Positions 17,803 to 26,345 of a DNA stretch of 64,000 nucleotides are shown here, piece by piece. The stretch spans positions 124,001-188,000 of the forward strand of contig CAVSRW010000001.1 of assembly GCA_963730405.1 (NCBI GenBank). The letters are read 5' to 3'. Source of the DNA: Gaiellasilicea sp963730405 (GTDB taxonomy: Bacteria > Actinomycetota > Thermoleophilia > Gaiellales > Gaiellaceae). The first letter of the stretch is position 1, and every line of letters starts with the position of its first letter. The position numbers and the translations under genes were made by a program. A model generated the notes under the pieces. It saw only the letters and a list, made by a program, of their open reading frames with translations, had not been told where the DNA came from and made no database searches.

Positions 17803-18263
17803 GAAGGCGACGTGGCCAGGGGACCCGAGACGAGCTCGTCGCGGCGGGTGTCGGCGTCGTTCACGAGGCTCCAGACGACGACGCCGTTCTTGTCGATCAG
17901 GAACGTGCCGCGGACGGCGGCTCCACTGGAGTCGTCGAAGACGCCGTAGGCCGTCGCAGCCTCACCGTGCGGCCAGAAGTCGGCCGCGAGCGTGTAGGTC
18001 AGGCCCAGCTTCTCCTTCCACGCCTGCCGAGCGGGGGCGCTGTCGCACGAGACGAGGACGACGTCCGTCTCGGCGCTCGCGAACGCGGGCAGGTTCTCCT
18101 GCAGATCGAGGGCCTCCTCCTCGCAGATCGGCGTCCAGGCGAACGGGTGGAAGACGAGCAGCAGATTGCGGCGGCCGCGGAAGTCGGCGAGGCGTACACG
18201 CTCGGATCCGTCCACCTGGAGATCGAACTCCGGCGCCTCACTTCCCGTCTCGACCTTCGCCAT
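17799..18263 (-). CDS. AhpE-like peroxiredoxin
   Basis: The 154-residue thioredoxin-fold protein reduces peroxides. The peroxidatic site reads FHPFAWTPICEEE with Thr44 and Cys47, as in AhpE/AhpC-TSA proteins. No second, resolving Cys is present in the usual C-terminal position, suggesting a 1-Cys type resolved by another thiol. The last conserved Arg is in VRGTFLID. The start overlaps the end of rarA by 26 bases, and the stop overlaps the hydrolase start. Confidence 0.87.
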   Translation of the reverse strand: MAKVETGSEAPEFDLQVDGSERVRLADFRGRRNLLLVFHPFAWTPICEEEALDLQENLPAFASAETDVVLVSCDSAPARQAWKEKLGLTYTLAADFWPHGEAATAYGVFDDSSGAAVRGTFLIDKNGVVVWSLVNDADTRRDELVSGPLATSPS

Positions 18264-19518
18264 CCGACGCCTCCTCCCCGTTGCCCGAAGGCCGATAGTA
18301 ACGGCGTCCCTTCAGCTCCTCCGGGAGATAGTCGACCTCGAAACCGCGCGCGTCGGTGTGCGGGTCGATGTACCCCGTGCCGTGGCCGAGCTTCTTCGCG
18401 CCCGCGTAGTGCGCGTCGCGGAGCATCGCCGGCGGCCGCAGGTTGCCGGTCTCACGGACGTCGGCGCGAGCCGTCCAGATCGCATCGGCGCTGGCCTTCG
18501 ACTTCGGCGCGTTCGCAAGATAGATCGCAGCCTGTGAGAGGTTGAGCTGCGCCTCCGGCAGGCCGACGTGCTCGAGAGCGTGTGCGGCCGCCACGGCGAC
18601 TTGGAGCGCGCGCGGGTCGGCGTTGCCGACGTCCTCGGAAGCGAAGATGACCATCCGGCGTGCGATGAAGCGCGGATCCTCGCCGCCCTCCAGCATCGCC
18701 GCGAGGTAGTAGACGGCGGCGTCCGGGTCGGCGCCGCGCATCGACTTGATGAACGCGGAGACGAAGTCGTAGTGCTGGTCGGCGCCCTTGTCGTAGCGCA
18801 GGGGCCGTTTGCGGGCGGCGTCGTCGACGTGACGCTCCTCGAGCGGCGCTCCTTCGGCCTGCGCCGTGTCCCAGGCGAGCTCGATCGTGGAGAGCGCCGT
18901 GCGGGCGTCGCCGCCGGCGCGACGGGCGATCAGGGACACGATCTCGTCCGGCACGTCGGCCTCGATCGCGGCGGCGCCGCGACGGACGACCTCGGCCAGC
19001 TCCTCGTCGGACAGTGCCTCCAGCTCGACGACCTGGCAGCGCGAGAGAAGCGCCGAGTTGACCTCGAAGTACGGGTTCTCGGTCGTGGCGCCGATCAGCG
19101 TCAGCAGGCCTTCCTCGACCGCCGGCAGCAGGGCGTCCTGCTGTGCCTTGTTGAAGCGGTGGATCTCGTCGAGGAAGAGGATCGTCCGCTGGCCGTTGCC
19201 GCCGAGCCGGTCGCGCGCCCGCTGCATGACGCCGCGAACGTCGTCGACCCGCGCCGACACCGCCGAGAGCTCCTCGAAGGCGGCGCCCGTCTCGGCCGCG
19301 ACGATCCGCGCCAGCGTCGTCTTCCCGACGCCGGGCGGGCCGTAGAGGATCAGCGACCGGAGGCGGTCCTCCTCGATCGCCCGGCGCAGCGCCGACCCCT
19401 CCCCGAGAACGTGTGTCTGCCCGACGAGCTCGGCGAGCGTGCGCGGGCGGAGTCGCTGCGGCAAGGGCGCGAGGGCCGCCGACCGCTCGCGTGCGGCATC
19501 CGCGAAGAGGTCTCCCAT
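18238..19518 (-). CDS. rarA: Replication-associated recombination protein A (AAA+ ATPase)
   Basis: The 426-residue product matches RarA/MgsA/WRNIP1, a clamp-loader-like AAA+ ATPase acting at stalled replication forks and single-stranded gaps. It opens with PLPQRLRPRTLAELVGQ. Walker A GPPGVGKT is at residues 60-67 and Walker B ILFLDEIHRF near 113-122. Sensor sequences (IGATTENPYFEVNSALLSRC) and the C-terminal tetramer domain (GADPDAAVYYLAAMLEGGEDP) are present. ATG 19518 lies only 20 bases from the divergent dioxygenase-like gene. Confidence 0.94.
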   Translation of the reverse strand: MGDLFADAARERSAALAPLPQRLRPRTLAELVGQTHVLGEGSALRRAIEEDRLRSLILYGPPGVGKTTLARIVAAETGAAFEELSAVSARVDDVRGVMQRARDRLGGNGQRTILFLDEIHRFNKAQQDALLPAVEEGLLTLIGATTENPYFEVNSALLSRCQVVELEALSDEELAEVVRRGAAAIEADVPDEIVSLIARRAGGDARTALSTIELAWDTAQAEGAPLEERHVDDAARKRPLRYDKGADQHYDFVSAFIKSMRGADPDAAVYYLAAMLEGGEDPRFIARRMVIFASEDVGNADPRALQVAVAAAHALEHVGLPEAQLNLSQAAIYLANAPKSKASADAIWTARADVRETGNLRPPAMLRDAHYAGAKKLGHGTGYIDPHTDARGFEVDYLPEELKGRRYYRPSGNGEEASDGEGRDGK

Positions 19519-19526
19519 ACGGGCAG

Positions 19527-19532
19527 TATGCT
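19527..19532 (+). promoter_or_regulatory. Candidate -10 box (TATGCT) of the dioxygenase-like gene
   Basis: TATGCT ends 6 bases before GTG 19539, with no ribosome-binding site. It sits in the 20-base gap between rarA and this gene. Confidence 0.45.
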
Positions 19533-19538
19533 CAGGCC

Positions 19539-20249
19539 GTGGCGACGCACGAGGACTTCTCGGAGCCCGTACTCGCTGGTGCCGCCGCGAGCGATTACGA
19601 GCGGTACCTCAATACGGATGAGCTGCTCGCGCTGCAGAAGACCGCAGACGAGTGGGTCCACCGCGACGAGCTTCTCTTCCAGACCGTCCACCAGTCGTCG
19701 GAGCTCTGGCTCAAGCTCGCGTGGAACGACGTCGAGGCCGCGACGGAGTCCCTTCGTTCAACCGAGATTGCGCCCGCGCTGCGGTTGCTCCGTCGAGCAA
19801 CTCTGTGCCTCCGCTACGCCACCGAGCAGCTCGACATGCTCGAGCACATGTCGCCGTGGGAGTACCAGGAGATCCGCAAGGTGCTCGGCCACGGCAGCGG
19901 CTTCGACTCGCCGGGCTGGCGCGAGCTGCGCCGTGTCGTCCCCGCGCTCGGACAGGCGTTCCACGCGCTGCGCGAGCAGGCGGGCCTCTCCCTCGTCGAC
20001 GTCTACGTCCGCGGCCGCGACCACGAGGAGCTGTACCAGCTCGCCGAGGCCGCGATCGAGCTGGACGAGCGGATCAACTTCTGGCGGATCCGCCACTACA
20101 AGGTCGTCGCCCGCGTGATCGGCGACTCGGTGGTCGGCACCCAGGGCACCCCCGTCGAGGTGCTCGGACGTTTGATCCAGCACGTGTTCTTCCCTGAGCT
20201 GTGGCGCGTCCGCAACGAGCTCACGGGCCTCTCGCAAGAGGAGCAGTGA
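19539..20249 (+). CDS. Tryptophan 2,3-dioxygenase-family haem protein
   Basis: The 236-residue product belongs to the haem-dependent aromatic oxygenase fold. The distal His region FQTVHQSSELWLK (His51) and the proximal haem-ligand region RIRHYKVVARVIG (His186) match tryptophan 2,3-dioxygenase. The motif MSPWEYQEIRKVLGHGSGF matches too. Differences are notable: SGFDSPGWR replaces the usual SGFQSxQYR, and the glycine-rich GTGGSSG loop that binds substrate is GTQGTPVEVL. It is also ~30 residues short. It may be true KynA or a relative acting on another aromatic (compare MarE/SfmD-type enzymes). GTG 19539 appears leaderless. The M20 peptidase gene overlaps its stop. Confidence 0.75.
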   Translation: MATHEDFSEPVLAGAAASDYERYLNTDELLALQKTADEWVHRDELLFQTVHQSSELWLKLAWNDVEAATESLRSTEIAPALRLLRRATLCLRYATEQLDMLEHMSPWEYQEIRKVLGHGSGFDSPGWRELRRVVPALGQAFHALREQAGLSLVDVYVRGRDHEELYQLAEAAIELDERINFWRIRHYKVVARVIGDSVVGTQGTPVEVLGRLIQHVFFPELWRVRNELTGLSQEEQ

Positions 20250-21532
20250 GCCTCCAGGACGAAGCAGTTGGGCTGCTCCAGCAGCTGCTCCGGCTGAACA
20301 CGGTCAACCCGCCCGGGAACGAGACGATCGCGGCGGAGCTGCTCCGCGACTACCTGGAGGCGAACGGCGTCGAGGTCGAGCTCCACGGCCGTGTGCCCGA
20401 GCGGATGAACCTGGTCGCGCGTCTGCGGGGCGGTGACGGGCCGTCGCTCTGCTTCCTCTCGCACACCGACACCGTCGTCGCGGACCCGGGGGAGTGGTCT
20501 CACGACCCGTGGTCGGGCGACCTCGTCGACGACCACGTCTGGGGCCGCGGCGCGCTCGACATGAAGAACCAGGTCGCGGCCAGCGCGGTCGCGATCGCCT
20601 CACTCGCCCGCGAAGGGTTCCGGCCGGCCGGGGATCTCGTCTTCGTCGCCGCGGCCGACGAGGAGGTCGGCGACAACTACGGGCTCCAGTGGCTCTGCGC
20701 CGAGCATCCCGACGCCGTGCGCGTGGACTACGCGGTCAACGAGGGCGGCGGCGAGCGGGTCGACCTCGGCGGGCGGGCGTTCTACCTCTGCGCGGCCGCG
20801 GAGAAGATGAGCTCGCCGTTCAAGATCACGGTGCACGGACGCAGCGGCCATGCATCGATGCCCGGGATCGCCGACAACGCGCTCGTGAAGGCGGCGCCGC
20901 TGATCGAGAGGCTCGCGGCCTACCGGCCCGAGGCGTCGATCGGGCCCGAGGTCGCGGGCTTCCTGGACGCGGTCCTGGGCGAGCAGCCGCCGGCCGGCGA
21001 GGTGCTCGAGCGGCTGGCGGCCGTCGACCAGCTCGCCGTGGACACGATCGAGCCGCTCCTCTCGTTCACGCTCTCGCCGACGATGATCGAGGCGTCGGAG
21101 CGACGGAACGTCGTCCCCGGCACGTGCGAGGTCGTCGTCGACCGCAGGCTTCTTCCGGGTCAGAGGCCGGAGGACGTCGACCGGGTCGTGCGCACGATCC
21201 TCGGCGACGGCGACCACTACGAGCTGGAGACGATCGAGCGCTTCGGTGGAACGCGCTCGCCGCTCGACACCCCGCTCTGGCAGGCGATCTCCGACTGGGT
21301 CGAGGCGACGGAGCCGGGCGCGAAGGTGGCGCCGTTCTGCTGCGCCGGCTTCACCGACTCGCACTGGCTGCGCGAGGCATTCGGCACGGTCGCCTACGGG
21401 TTCTTCCCGATGCGGACGATGAGCCCCGAGCTGGCGGCCAGGCTGATTCACTCGGCCGACGAGCGGACGCACGTGGACGATCTCGGCCTCGGCGTCGACT
21501 TCCTGCGCGCGATGGCCCGCTCCCTGGCCTGA
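20246..21532 (+). CDS. M20-family metallopeptidase/deacylase
   Basis: The 428-residue product is a di-zinc hydrolase of the M20 (ArgE/DapE/ACY1) family that removes acyl groups or cleaves dipeptides. Metal and catalytic residues are visible as LSHTDTV (His73, Asp75), GRGALDMK (Asp105), AADEEVG (Glu139/Glu140) and a C-terminal His in ARLIHSADERTHVDD. The dimerisation lid begins at KITVHGRSGHASMPG. The GTG start overlaps the stop of the dioxygenase-like gene (GTGA), so they are translated together. Removal of an acyl group from an aromatic amino acid product is conceivable but not shown. Confidence 0.88.
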   Translation: MSLQDEAVGLLQQLLRLNTVNPPGNETIAAELLRDYLEANGVEVELHGRVPERMNLVARLRGGDGPSLCFLSHTDTVVADPGEWSHDPWSGDLVDDHVWGRGALDMKNQVAASAVAIASLAREGFRPAGDLVFVAAADEEVGDNYGLQWLCAEHPDAVRVDYAVNEGGGERVDLGGRAFYLCAAAEKMSSPFKITVHGRSGHASMPGIADNALVKAAPLIERLAAYRPEASIGPEVAGFLDAVLGEQPPAGEVLERLAAVDQLAVDTIEPLLSFTLSPTMIEASERRNVVPGTCEVVVDRRLLPGQRPEDVDRVVRTILGDGDHYELETIERFGGTRSPLDTPLWQAISDWVEATEPGAKVAPFCCAGFTDSHWLREAFGTVAYGFFPMRTMSPELAARLIHSADERTHVDDLGLGVDFLRAMARSLA

Positions 21533-21534
21533 CC

Positions 21535-22582
21535 ATGCTCGAGCTGCACTCGCCCGACGGTGCCTTCGACCGGATCGAGGCGTACCTGCGCGAGCGAGGC
21601 TTCTTCGCGCCCGGCGGCGAGGATCTCGTCGCGAGCGTCTATCTCGGCTATCGCCTCTCGGAGCCGCTCCGCCGCACGAGCGTCCCCGCACCGCCGGAGC
21701 CGTGCCCGCTGCCGCTCGCGGCCGTGGCCGTCGCGGACATGCGGGGTCCTGGCCCCGACACGTCCCGCGCGGACGATGTCTCGATCGGCCCATGGGAGCG
21801 GACGTGGAGCGAGGGCGACTACGGGGACGCGGTCGAAGCCGTGCGCGGGGCGATCGGGCGCGGCGACGTCTACCAGGTCAACCTCGTCCAGCACCTGAGC
21901 GCGGACTTCGACGGCGACCCGGACGCGCTCGCGGGCGCGACTCGCCTCCTTCTCACCGCGTACGCTCGCCGGCGACGGCTGGGCGGTCGTCTCCGCGTCG
22001 CCCGAGCTCTTCCTCGCCCGCCGCGGCCGGCGGGTCTGGACGGCGCCGATCAAGGGAACCCGTCCGCTCGGTGAGCACGTCGAGGGCGAGAAGGACGCGG
22101 CGGAGCACGTGATGATCGTCGACCTCGAGCGCAACGACCTCTCGCGCGTGTGCGTGCCCGGCTCGGTGCGCTGGCCGGAGCTGATGGCCGAGCGGGAGCT
22201 GGCGGGCGTGACGCACCTCGTCTCGACCGTGGAGGGGACGCTGCGCGAGGACGTGGGGCTCGCAGAGCTGCTCGCCGCGACCTTCCCGGGCGGCTCCGTC
22301 ACGGGAGCTCCGAAGCTTGCAGCGCTCGACCTGATTGCGGCGCTCGAGCCGGTCGGTCGTGGAGCGTCGATGGGCGCGCTCGGCGTCGTCCGAGGGAACG
22401 GCGACCTCGAGCTCGCGCTGACGATCCGCACGTTTGCGCTCGCGGAGGAGCGGATCCACCTCTGGGTGGGCGGCGGGATCGTCTGGGACTCCGAGCCCGA
22501 GGCGGAGATCGCCGAGTCGTGGACGAAGGCAGGGCCGCTGCTGGCGGCGATCGGCGCGCCCGCCGAGGCGGCGCGGCGGTGA
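21535..22582 (+). CDS. pabB: Aminodeoxychorismate synthase component I, frame broken by one extra base
   Basis: The ~348-residue product converts chorismate with glutamine-derived ammonia to aminodeoxychorismate for folate. The first frame (MLELHSPDGAFD ... GRGDVYQVNLVQHLSADFDGDPDAL) ends at a GGG run at 21933-21935. Deleting one G continues as AARLASFSP ... GWAVVSASPELFL ... APIKGTRPLGEH, then DLERNDLSRVC and the C-terminal GSVTGAPKLAALDLI and VGGGIVWDSEPEAE motifs of the chorismate-binding domain. Adjacent pabC supports PabB rather than TrpE. Start ATG 21535 is 2 bases after the M20 gene. Confidence 0.85.
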
Positions 22583-23391
22583 CCCTGCTCGCCGTTGCGG
22601 TCGGCGGTCGCGGCGTCGTCGATCCCGACGAGCCCGTCCTCCGTGCCGACGACGAGGCGCTCCTCCGCGGGCGCGCCGCGTTCGAGACCGTTCGCGTCTA
22701 CGGCGGCAGGCCGTTCAAGCTCGCCGAGCACCTCGATCGACTCGCCGGCTCCGCCGAGATGATCGGGCTGCCCGCGGTGAACCGGCTCGAGCTCGAGACG
22801 CTGTCGCGGCAGGCGCTCGAGGAGGCCGGAGCGCCCGACAGCGTGCTCCGGCTCTACTGGACGCCGACGCCCGTCGCGCTCGCGGTCGTCAGCGGGCTGG
22901 CCGGCCACTACGAGGAGCTGCGCGCGCGCGGCCAGCGCCTGATCTCGCTCCGCGGCATCCGCGCGGAGGAGCCGTGGCTGCTCCCCGGGGTCAAGTCGAC
23001 GAGCTACGCGGTCAACATGGCGGCGGAGGCCGAGGCAAAGCGGCAGGGCGCCGACGACGCCGTCTTCGTCGACCGCGAGGGAACCGTGCTCGAAGGCCCG
23101 ACGACGAACCTCTGGTGGCGCCGTGACCGGACGCTCTTCACGCCCTCGCTCGACCTCGGCATCCTCGCGGGCGTCACGCGGGCAACCGTGCTCGAGCTGG
23201 CCGGCGCCGCCGGCTACGCGGTCGAGGAAGGGCACTACGGCCTCACCGAGCTCCTCGCTGCGGACGAGGCGTTCACATCCTCGTCGGTGCGGGAGGTGAT
23301 GCCGGTGACGGAGCTCGACGGTGCGCCGATCTCGCGTGGCCCGGCCGCCGACGACCTCCAGGCGGCTCTCAGGCGCGCGGCCGAAGGCTAG
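22579..23391 (+). CDS. pabC: Aminodeoxychorismate lyase (class IV PLP enzyme)
   Basis: The 270-residue product is a fold-type IV PLP enzyme. The cofactor lysine is in LLPGVKSTSYAVNM (Lys139), and the family stretches FETVRVYGGRPFKLAEHL and SSSVREVMPVTELDG are present. Directly behind pabB (GTGA overlap at 22579), it most likely releases pyruvate from aminodeoxychorismate to give 4-aminobenzoate. D-amino acid or branched-chain aminotransferase activity cannot be excluded on sequence alone. Its TAG stop doubles as the first bases of a -10-like box for the next gene. Confidence 0.85.
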   Translation: MTLLAVAVGGRGVVDPDEPVLRADDEALLRGRAAFETVRVYGGRPFKLAEHLDRLAGSAEMIGLPAVNRLELETLSRQALEEAGAPDSVLRLYWTPTPVALAVVSGLAGHYEELRARGQRLISLRGIRAEEPWLLPGVKSTSYAVNMAAEAEAKRQGADDAVFVDREGTVLEGPTTNLWWRRDRTLFTPSLDLGILAGVTRATVLELAGAAGYAVEEGHYGLTELLAADEAFTSSSVREVMPVTELDGAPISRGPAADDLQAALRRAAEG

Positions 23392-23394
23392 GCT
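23389..23394 (+). promoter_or_regulatory. Candidate -10 box (TAGGCT) fused to the pabC stop codon
   Basis: TAGGCT contains the pabC stop codon and is followed by 6 bases and ATG 23401. No Shine-Dalgarno sequence is present. Confidence 0.4.
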
Positions 23395-23400
23395 GTTCCG

Positions 23401-24189
23401 ATGGCCCCGAAGCTTCGTCTCGGCGGGATGGCGCTCTCGAACGGCGTGCTCGTCCACGGCCCGAGCGCCTGGGCGTGCGCGATCCGGACGAACGACGGCG
23501 AGCTCAAGGTCGTGTCCGGCCGCAAGCGGCTCTTCGCGCCCGGGATCCAGCAGCCGATCCTCCGCGGGCCGCTCCGGCTCGCCGAGGCATTCGCCATGAT
23601 CCCGGACGTGCGACGCCGGCTGCCCGAGGCGCGGCTCCCGTTCGAGCGTCCGTCCGTGCTCGCCGCAACGGTCGCGAGCGCGGCCACGGTGCAGGTCGTC
23701 CGCCGCTCGCCGAAGCTCGGCGTGACCGTCCGCGAGATCCTGGCCGGAGCGCTTTCCCTCGCGCCCGCGATGCTGGCGCTCCGCGGCGGTGAGCTCGCCG
23801 CCTATCACGGCGCGGAGCACGTCTCGATCGGGACGTACGAGCACGGAGAGTTGCGGGCGAAGGAGCACGAGCGGTGCGGCTCGCATCTGATCGGGCCGCT
23901 GCTGGCCGCGTCTGCGGTCGGCAATGCCCTCGCCGCGCGCGCACCGGCGCACCTTCGCGGACCTGCGAGGACGGCGAGCTCGGTCGGAGCCGTGGGCGTC
24001 GCCGTCGAGGTGTTCGCGTGGATGACGAAGCACCCACGCCATCCGCTCGCGCGGGCGCTCGCGAAGCCCGGCCACGAGCTGCAGCACCGGCTCGCCACCG
24101 CCGAGCCGACACCGGAGCAGCTCGAGGTGGCCGAGGCCGCGCTCGCCGCCTGTCTGGAGCTGGAGCATGACGACCGGCCAGGAAGCTAG
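23401..24189 (+). CDS. DUF1385 (YqhQ-like) membrane protein
   Basis: The 262-residue protein opens with LRLGGMALSNGVLVHGP, matching the GGQAVIEGVMMRGP-like start of DUF1385. It later shows the signature AAYHGAEHVSIGTYEHGE ... HERCGSHLIGPLL. Conserved His, Glu and Cys in this signature suggest metal binding, and moderately hydrophobic stretches at about 95-130 and 190-215 may be membrane-associated. The molecular function is not established. The C-terminus overlaps pncB by 23 bases. Confidence 0.82.
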   Translation: MAPKLRLGGMALSNGVLVHGPSAWACAIRTNDGELKVVSGRKRLFAPGIQQPILRGPLRLAEAFAMIPDVRRRLPEARLPFERPSVLAATVASAATVQVVRRSPKLGVTVREILAGALSLAPAMLALRGGELAAYHGAEHVSIGTYEHGELRAKEHERCGSHLIGPLLAASAVGNALAARAPAHLRGPARTASSVGAVGVAVEVFAWMTKHPRHPLARALAKPGHELQHRLATAEPTPEQLEVAEAALAACLELEHDDRPGS

Positions 24190-25256
24190 ACCGCAGCGCC
24201 TCCCGCCCGAGATCTTCGACCTCCCCGTCGGGAAGATGCGGGAGGGGTACTACACCGACGCCTACTTCAACCACACCCGCGAGGCGCTCCTCCGCGACGG
24301 CCGCCACCCGCGCGTGGTGATGCAGGTCTTCCAGCGCAACCAGGCGATGCTGGGGGGCGTCGACGAGGCGATCGCCGTCCTCAAGCTCTGCTCCGACGAC
24401 TGGGACGAGCTGACGGTGCATGCGCTGCACGACGGCGACCGGGTCGAGCCCTGGGAGACGGTGCTGACGATCGAGGGCGACTACACGCTCTTCGCCCACC
24501 TCGAGACCGTCTACCTCGGCGTGCTCGACCCGGCGGACGCTGATCACGACGAACACGGCCCGCGTCGTCGAGGCGGCGAACGGGAAGCGGATCATCTTCA
24601 TGCCGGCGCGCCACGACCACCACCGCGTCCAGACCGGTGACGGCTACGCCGCTTACGTCGCCGGCGCGATGATCGGCGCGGAGATCGGCGTCACCTCCGA
24701 CGCTCAGGCGTCCTGGTGGGGCGGCCGCGGCGTCGGCACCGTCCCGCACGCGCTGATCGCCTCCTACGGCGGCAACACCGTCCTCGCCGCGACGAAGTTC
24801 GCGGAGTGGGCGCCCGAGGACATGAACATCGTCGTCCTCGTCGACTTCGAGAACGACTCGGTGCGGACGGCGCTGGAGGTCGCGCGGGCGCTCGGCCCGC
24901 GGCTCTGGGGCGTCCGGCTCGACACCTCGGGTCAGCTCGTCGACCGCTCGCTCTGGAACGAGATGGGCGACTTCGACCCCCGCGGAGTCAATTCGCGCCT
25001 CGTGCACAAGGTCCGCGACGCCCTCGACGCGGACGGGTTCGAGCGCGTCCGGATCGTCGCCTCGGGCGGCTTCACCGTCGACAAGATCGAGGACTTCGAG
25101 CGCCGCGGCGTCCCCGTCGACGCCTACGGGATCGGCTCGTCGCTGATCCGCGGCCAGAACGACTTCACCGCCGACATCGTGATGACCGACGGGCGCCGCT
25201 CGGCGAAGGTCGGCCGCCGCTACCGCCCGAACGGGCGGCTCGAGCTCGTCACCTAG
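24167..25256 (+). CDS. pncB: Nicotinate phosphoribosyltransferase, frame broken by one extra base
   Basis: This ~362-residue enzyme joins nicotinate and PRPP to nicotinate mononucleotide in NAD salvage. The first frame holds LPVGKMREGYYTDAYFNHTR ... ETVYLGVL. One extra base at 24528-24531 (gaccc) shifts to RRTLITTNTARVVEAANGKR ... MPARHDHHRVQ ... GVTSDAQASWW ... VLVDFENDSVRTALEVARAL. The PRPP/phosphate-site region GVRLDTSGQL and IVASGGFTVDKIEDFE complete the fold. The corrected joint reads VLARRT or VLDRRT depending on which base is removed. The facing nicotinamidase-like gene supplies nicotinate. A hairpin follows the stop. Confidence 0.88.
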
Positions 25257-25258
25257 CT

Positions 25259-25273
25259 GGCCGCGAAGCGGCC
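25259..25273. terminator. Hairpin between pncB and nicotinamidase-like gene
   Basis: GGCCGC-GAA-GCGGCC forms a 6-bp stem with a 3-base loop in the convergent gap. With flanking bases (25259-25275) it is the exact reverse complement of the 17-mer at 28481-28497, so it may be a dispersed terminator-type element. No T-tract follows. Confidence 0.5.
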
Positions 25274-25293
25274 CCTTCAGAGATCTTGCGCGG

Positions 25294-26328
25294 CTAGGAC
25301 AGCGCTTCCCCGACGACGCCGGGCCAGTCGGGCAGCGGCTGGTCGGAGCGGACGACGTGCGCGCCCGACTCGGCGAAGCGCACGAAGTGGGCGTCCGCCT
25401 CGTCCGTGTAGTCGATGGAGCCGGGGACGACGACCGACGAGGTGCAGTCCTCGAGCAGGTAGACCTTCTCCTGCAGGCCCCGCTCCTGCACGTTGGGGTC
25501 GGTGAGCAGGTCCTCGATCGTCCACGCGACGCAGTGGCTCTTCGCCTGGCCGGCGATCACGACCGCGTCGTACTGGAGCAGTCGCTCGATCAGCGGCTGG
25601 TTCCGCGTCCCGAGCAGCTCTCCCTCGAGGTCGAACTCGACCTCGGGGCCGAGCATCGAGTAGTGCTCGGTGAGCGCGTTGTCGCCCTTCGGCTGGAAGT
25701 CGAGCGGGGCGTGGCGGGCAATCGAGTGGAAGAAGAGCGCCTCCTCGAGTGCGGAGACGAGCGCATGGCCGATGCCGCCGAGCATGGCGTGGAAGGGCCA
25801 GACCGTCAGGTTGTACTTCCCGCCCGCCTCCAGCGTGCCGGTGTAGTAGCGCAGGTGCTGCTCCGCGTAGTCGGGGTCGACGCCGAGCCCCGATGCCGTC
25901 GCCGGGTCGACCCGCCAGCGGCCGCTCTCGACGTCCGCCGCGGTGACGAGCGTGAACGGCTCCGGGTGCCGCCCCTGCTCGTCGACGAGGAACACCCGAT
26001 GGAAGATCTGCAGGGCCTGGTGCGTGTCGAGGGTGGCCACGATCTGCGTCAGCGCGCCGAGGTTGCGGTAGACGAACTCGCACAGCCGGCGCGAGTCGTC
26101 GAGCGCACCCGTCCCGGAGCGGCCCGCCACGAAGAGCTCGAAGCCGGGCGAGCAGAAGGTGTTCTGCATGTCGACGACGACCAGCGCGATCCGCAGCCGA
26201 TCCTCGGCGGCCGGCCGCACCCCGTGCTGCTCGCGCCAGCGCTCGGCGTCCTCGAACCGGGCCGCGTAGTCGACGCGCCAGACCTCACCGAGGCGGCCGG
26301 GATCCCAGTGCGGGGGGAGCGGGAGCAC
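25294..26328 (-). CDS. Nicotinamidase/isochorismatase-like cysteine hydrolase
   Basis: The 344-residue product is a large member of the isochorismatase fold. The catalytic triad is readable: Asp53 in LVVVDMQNTF, Lys214 in FQPKGDNALTEH, and Cys266 in GQAKSHCVAWTIED. Convergent placement with pncB strongly suggests deamidation of nicotinamide to nicotinate. It is about 140 residues longer than E. coli PncA, with extra sequence at both ends. Start GTG 26328 is chosen because TACACT lies exactly 6 bases upstream and no ribosome-binding site exists; an in-frame start at 26379 would overlap the divergent gene. Confidence 0.82.
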   Translation of the reverse strand: MLPLPPHWDPGRLGEVWRVDYAARFEDAERWREQHGVRPAAEDRLRIALVVVDMQNTFCSPGFELFVAGRSGTGALDDSRRLCEFVYRNLGALTQIVATLDTHQALQIFHRVFLVDEQGRHPEPFTLVTAADVESGRWRVDPATASGLGVDPDYAEQHLRYYTGTLEAGGKYNLTVWPFHAMLGGIGHALVSALEEALFFHSIARHAPLDFQPKGDNALTEHYSMLGPEVEFDLEGELLGTRNQPLIERLLQYDAVVIAGQAKSHCVAWTIEDLLTDPNVQERGLQEKVYLLEDCTSSVVVPGSIDYTDEADAHFVRFAESGAHVVRSDQPLPDWPGVVGEALS

Positions 26329-26345
26329 GGCAGTAGTGTAGGAAC
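26329..26345. promoter_or_regulatory. Divergent leaderless promoter pair with overlapping -10 boxes
   Basis: The 17 bases between two divergent GTG starts hold TAGTGT (plus, 26334-26339) and TACACT (minus, 26340-26335). Each lies exactly 6 bases from its start codon. The two boxes share 5 of 6 positions. Confidence 0.6.

Noticed and set aside
14045..25256. Programmed ribosomal frameshifting as explanation for the five split genes
   Set aside because: No slippery sequence or downstream structure is shared, the genes are unrelated, and all changes are single extra bases, which fits sequencing error better.
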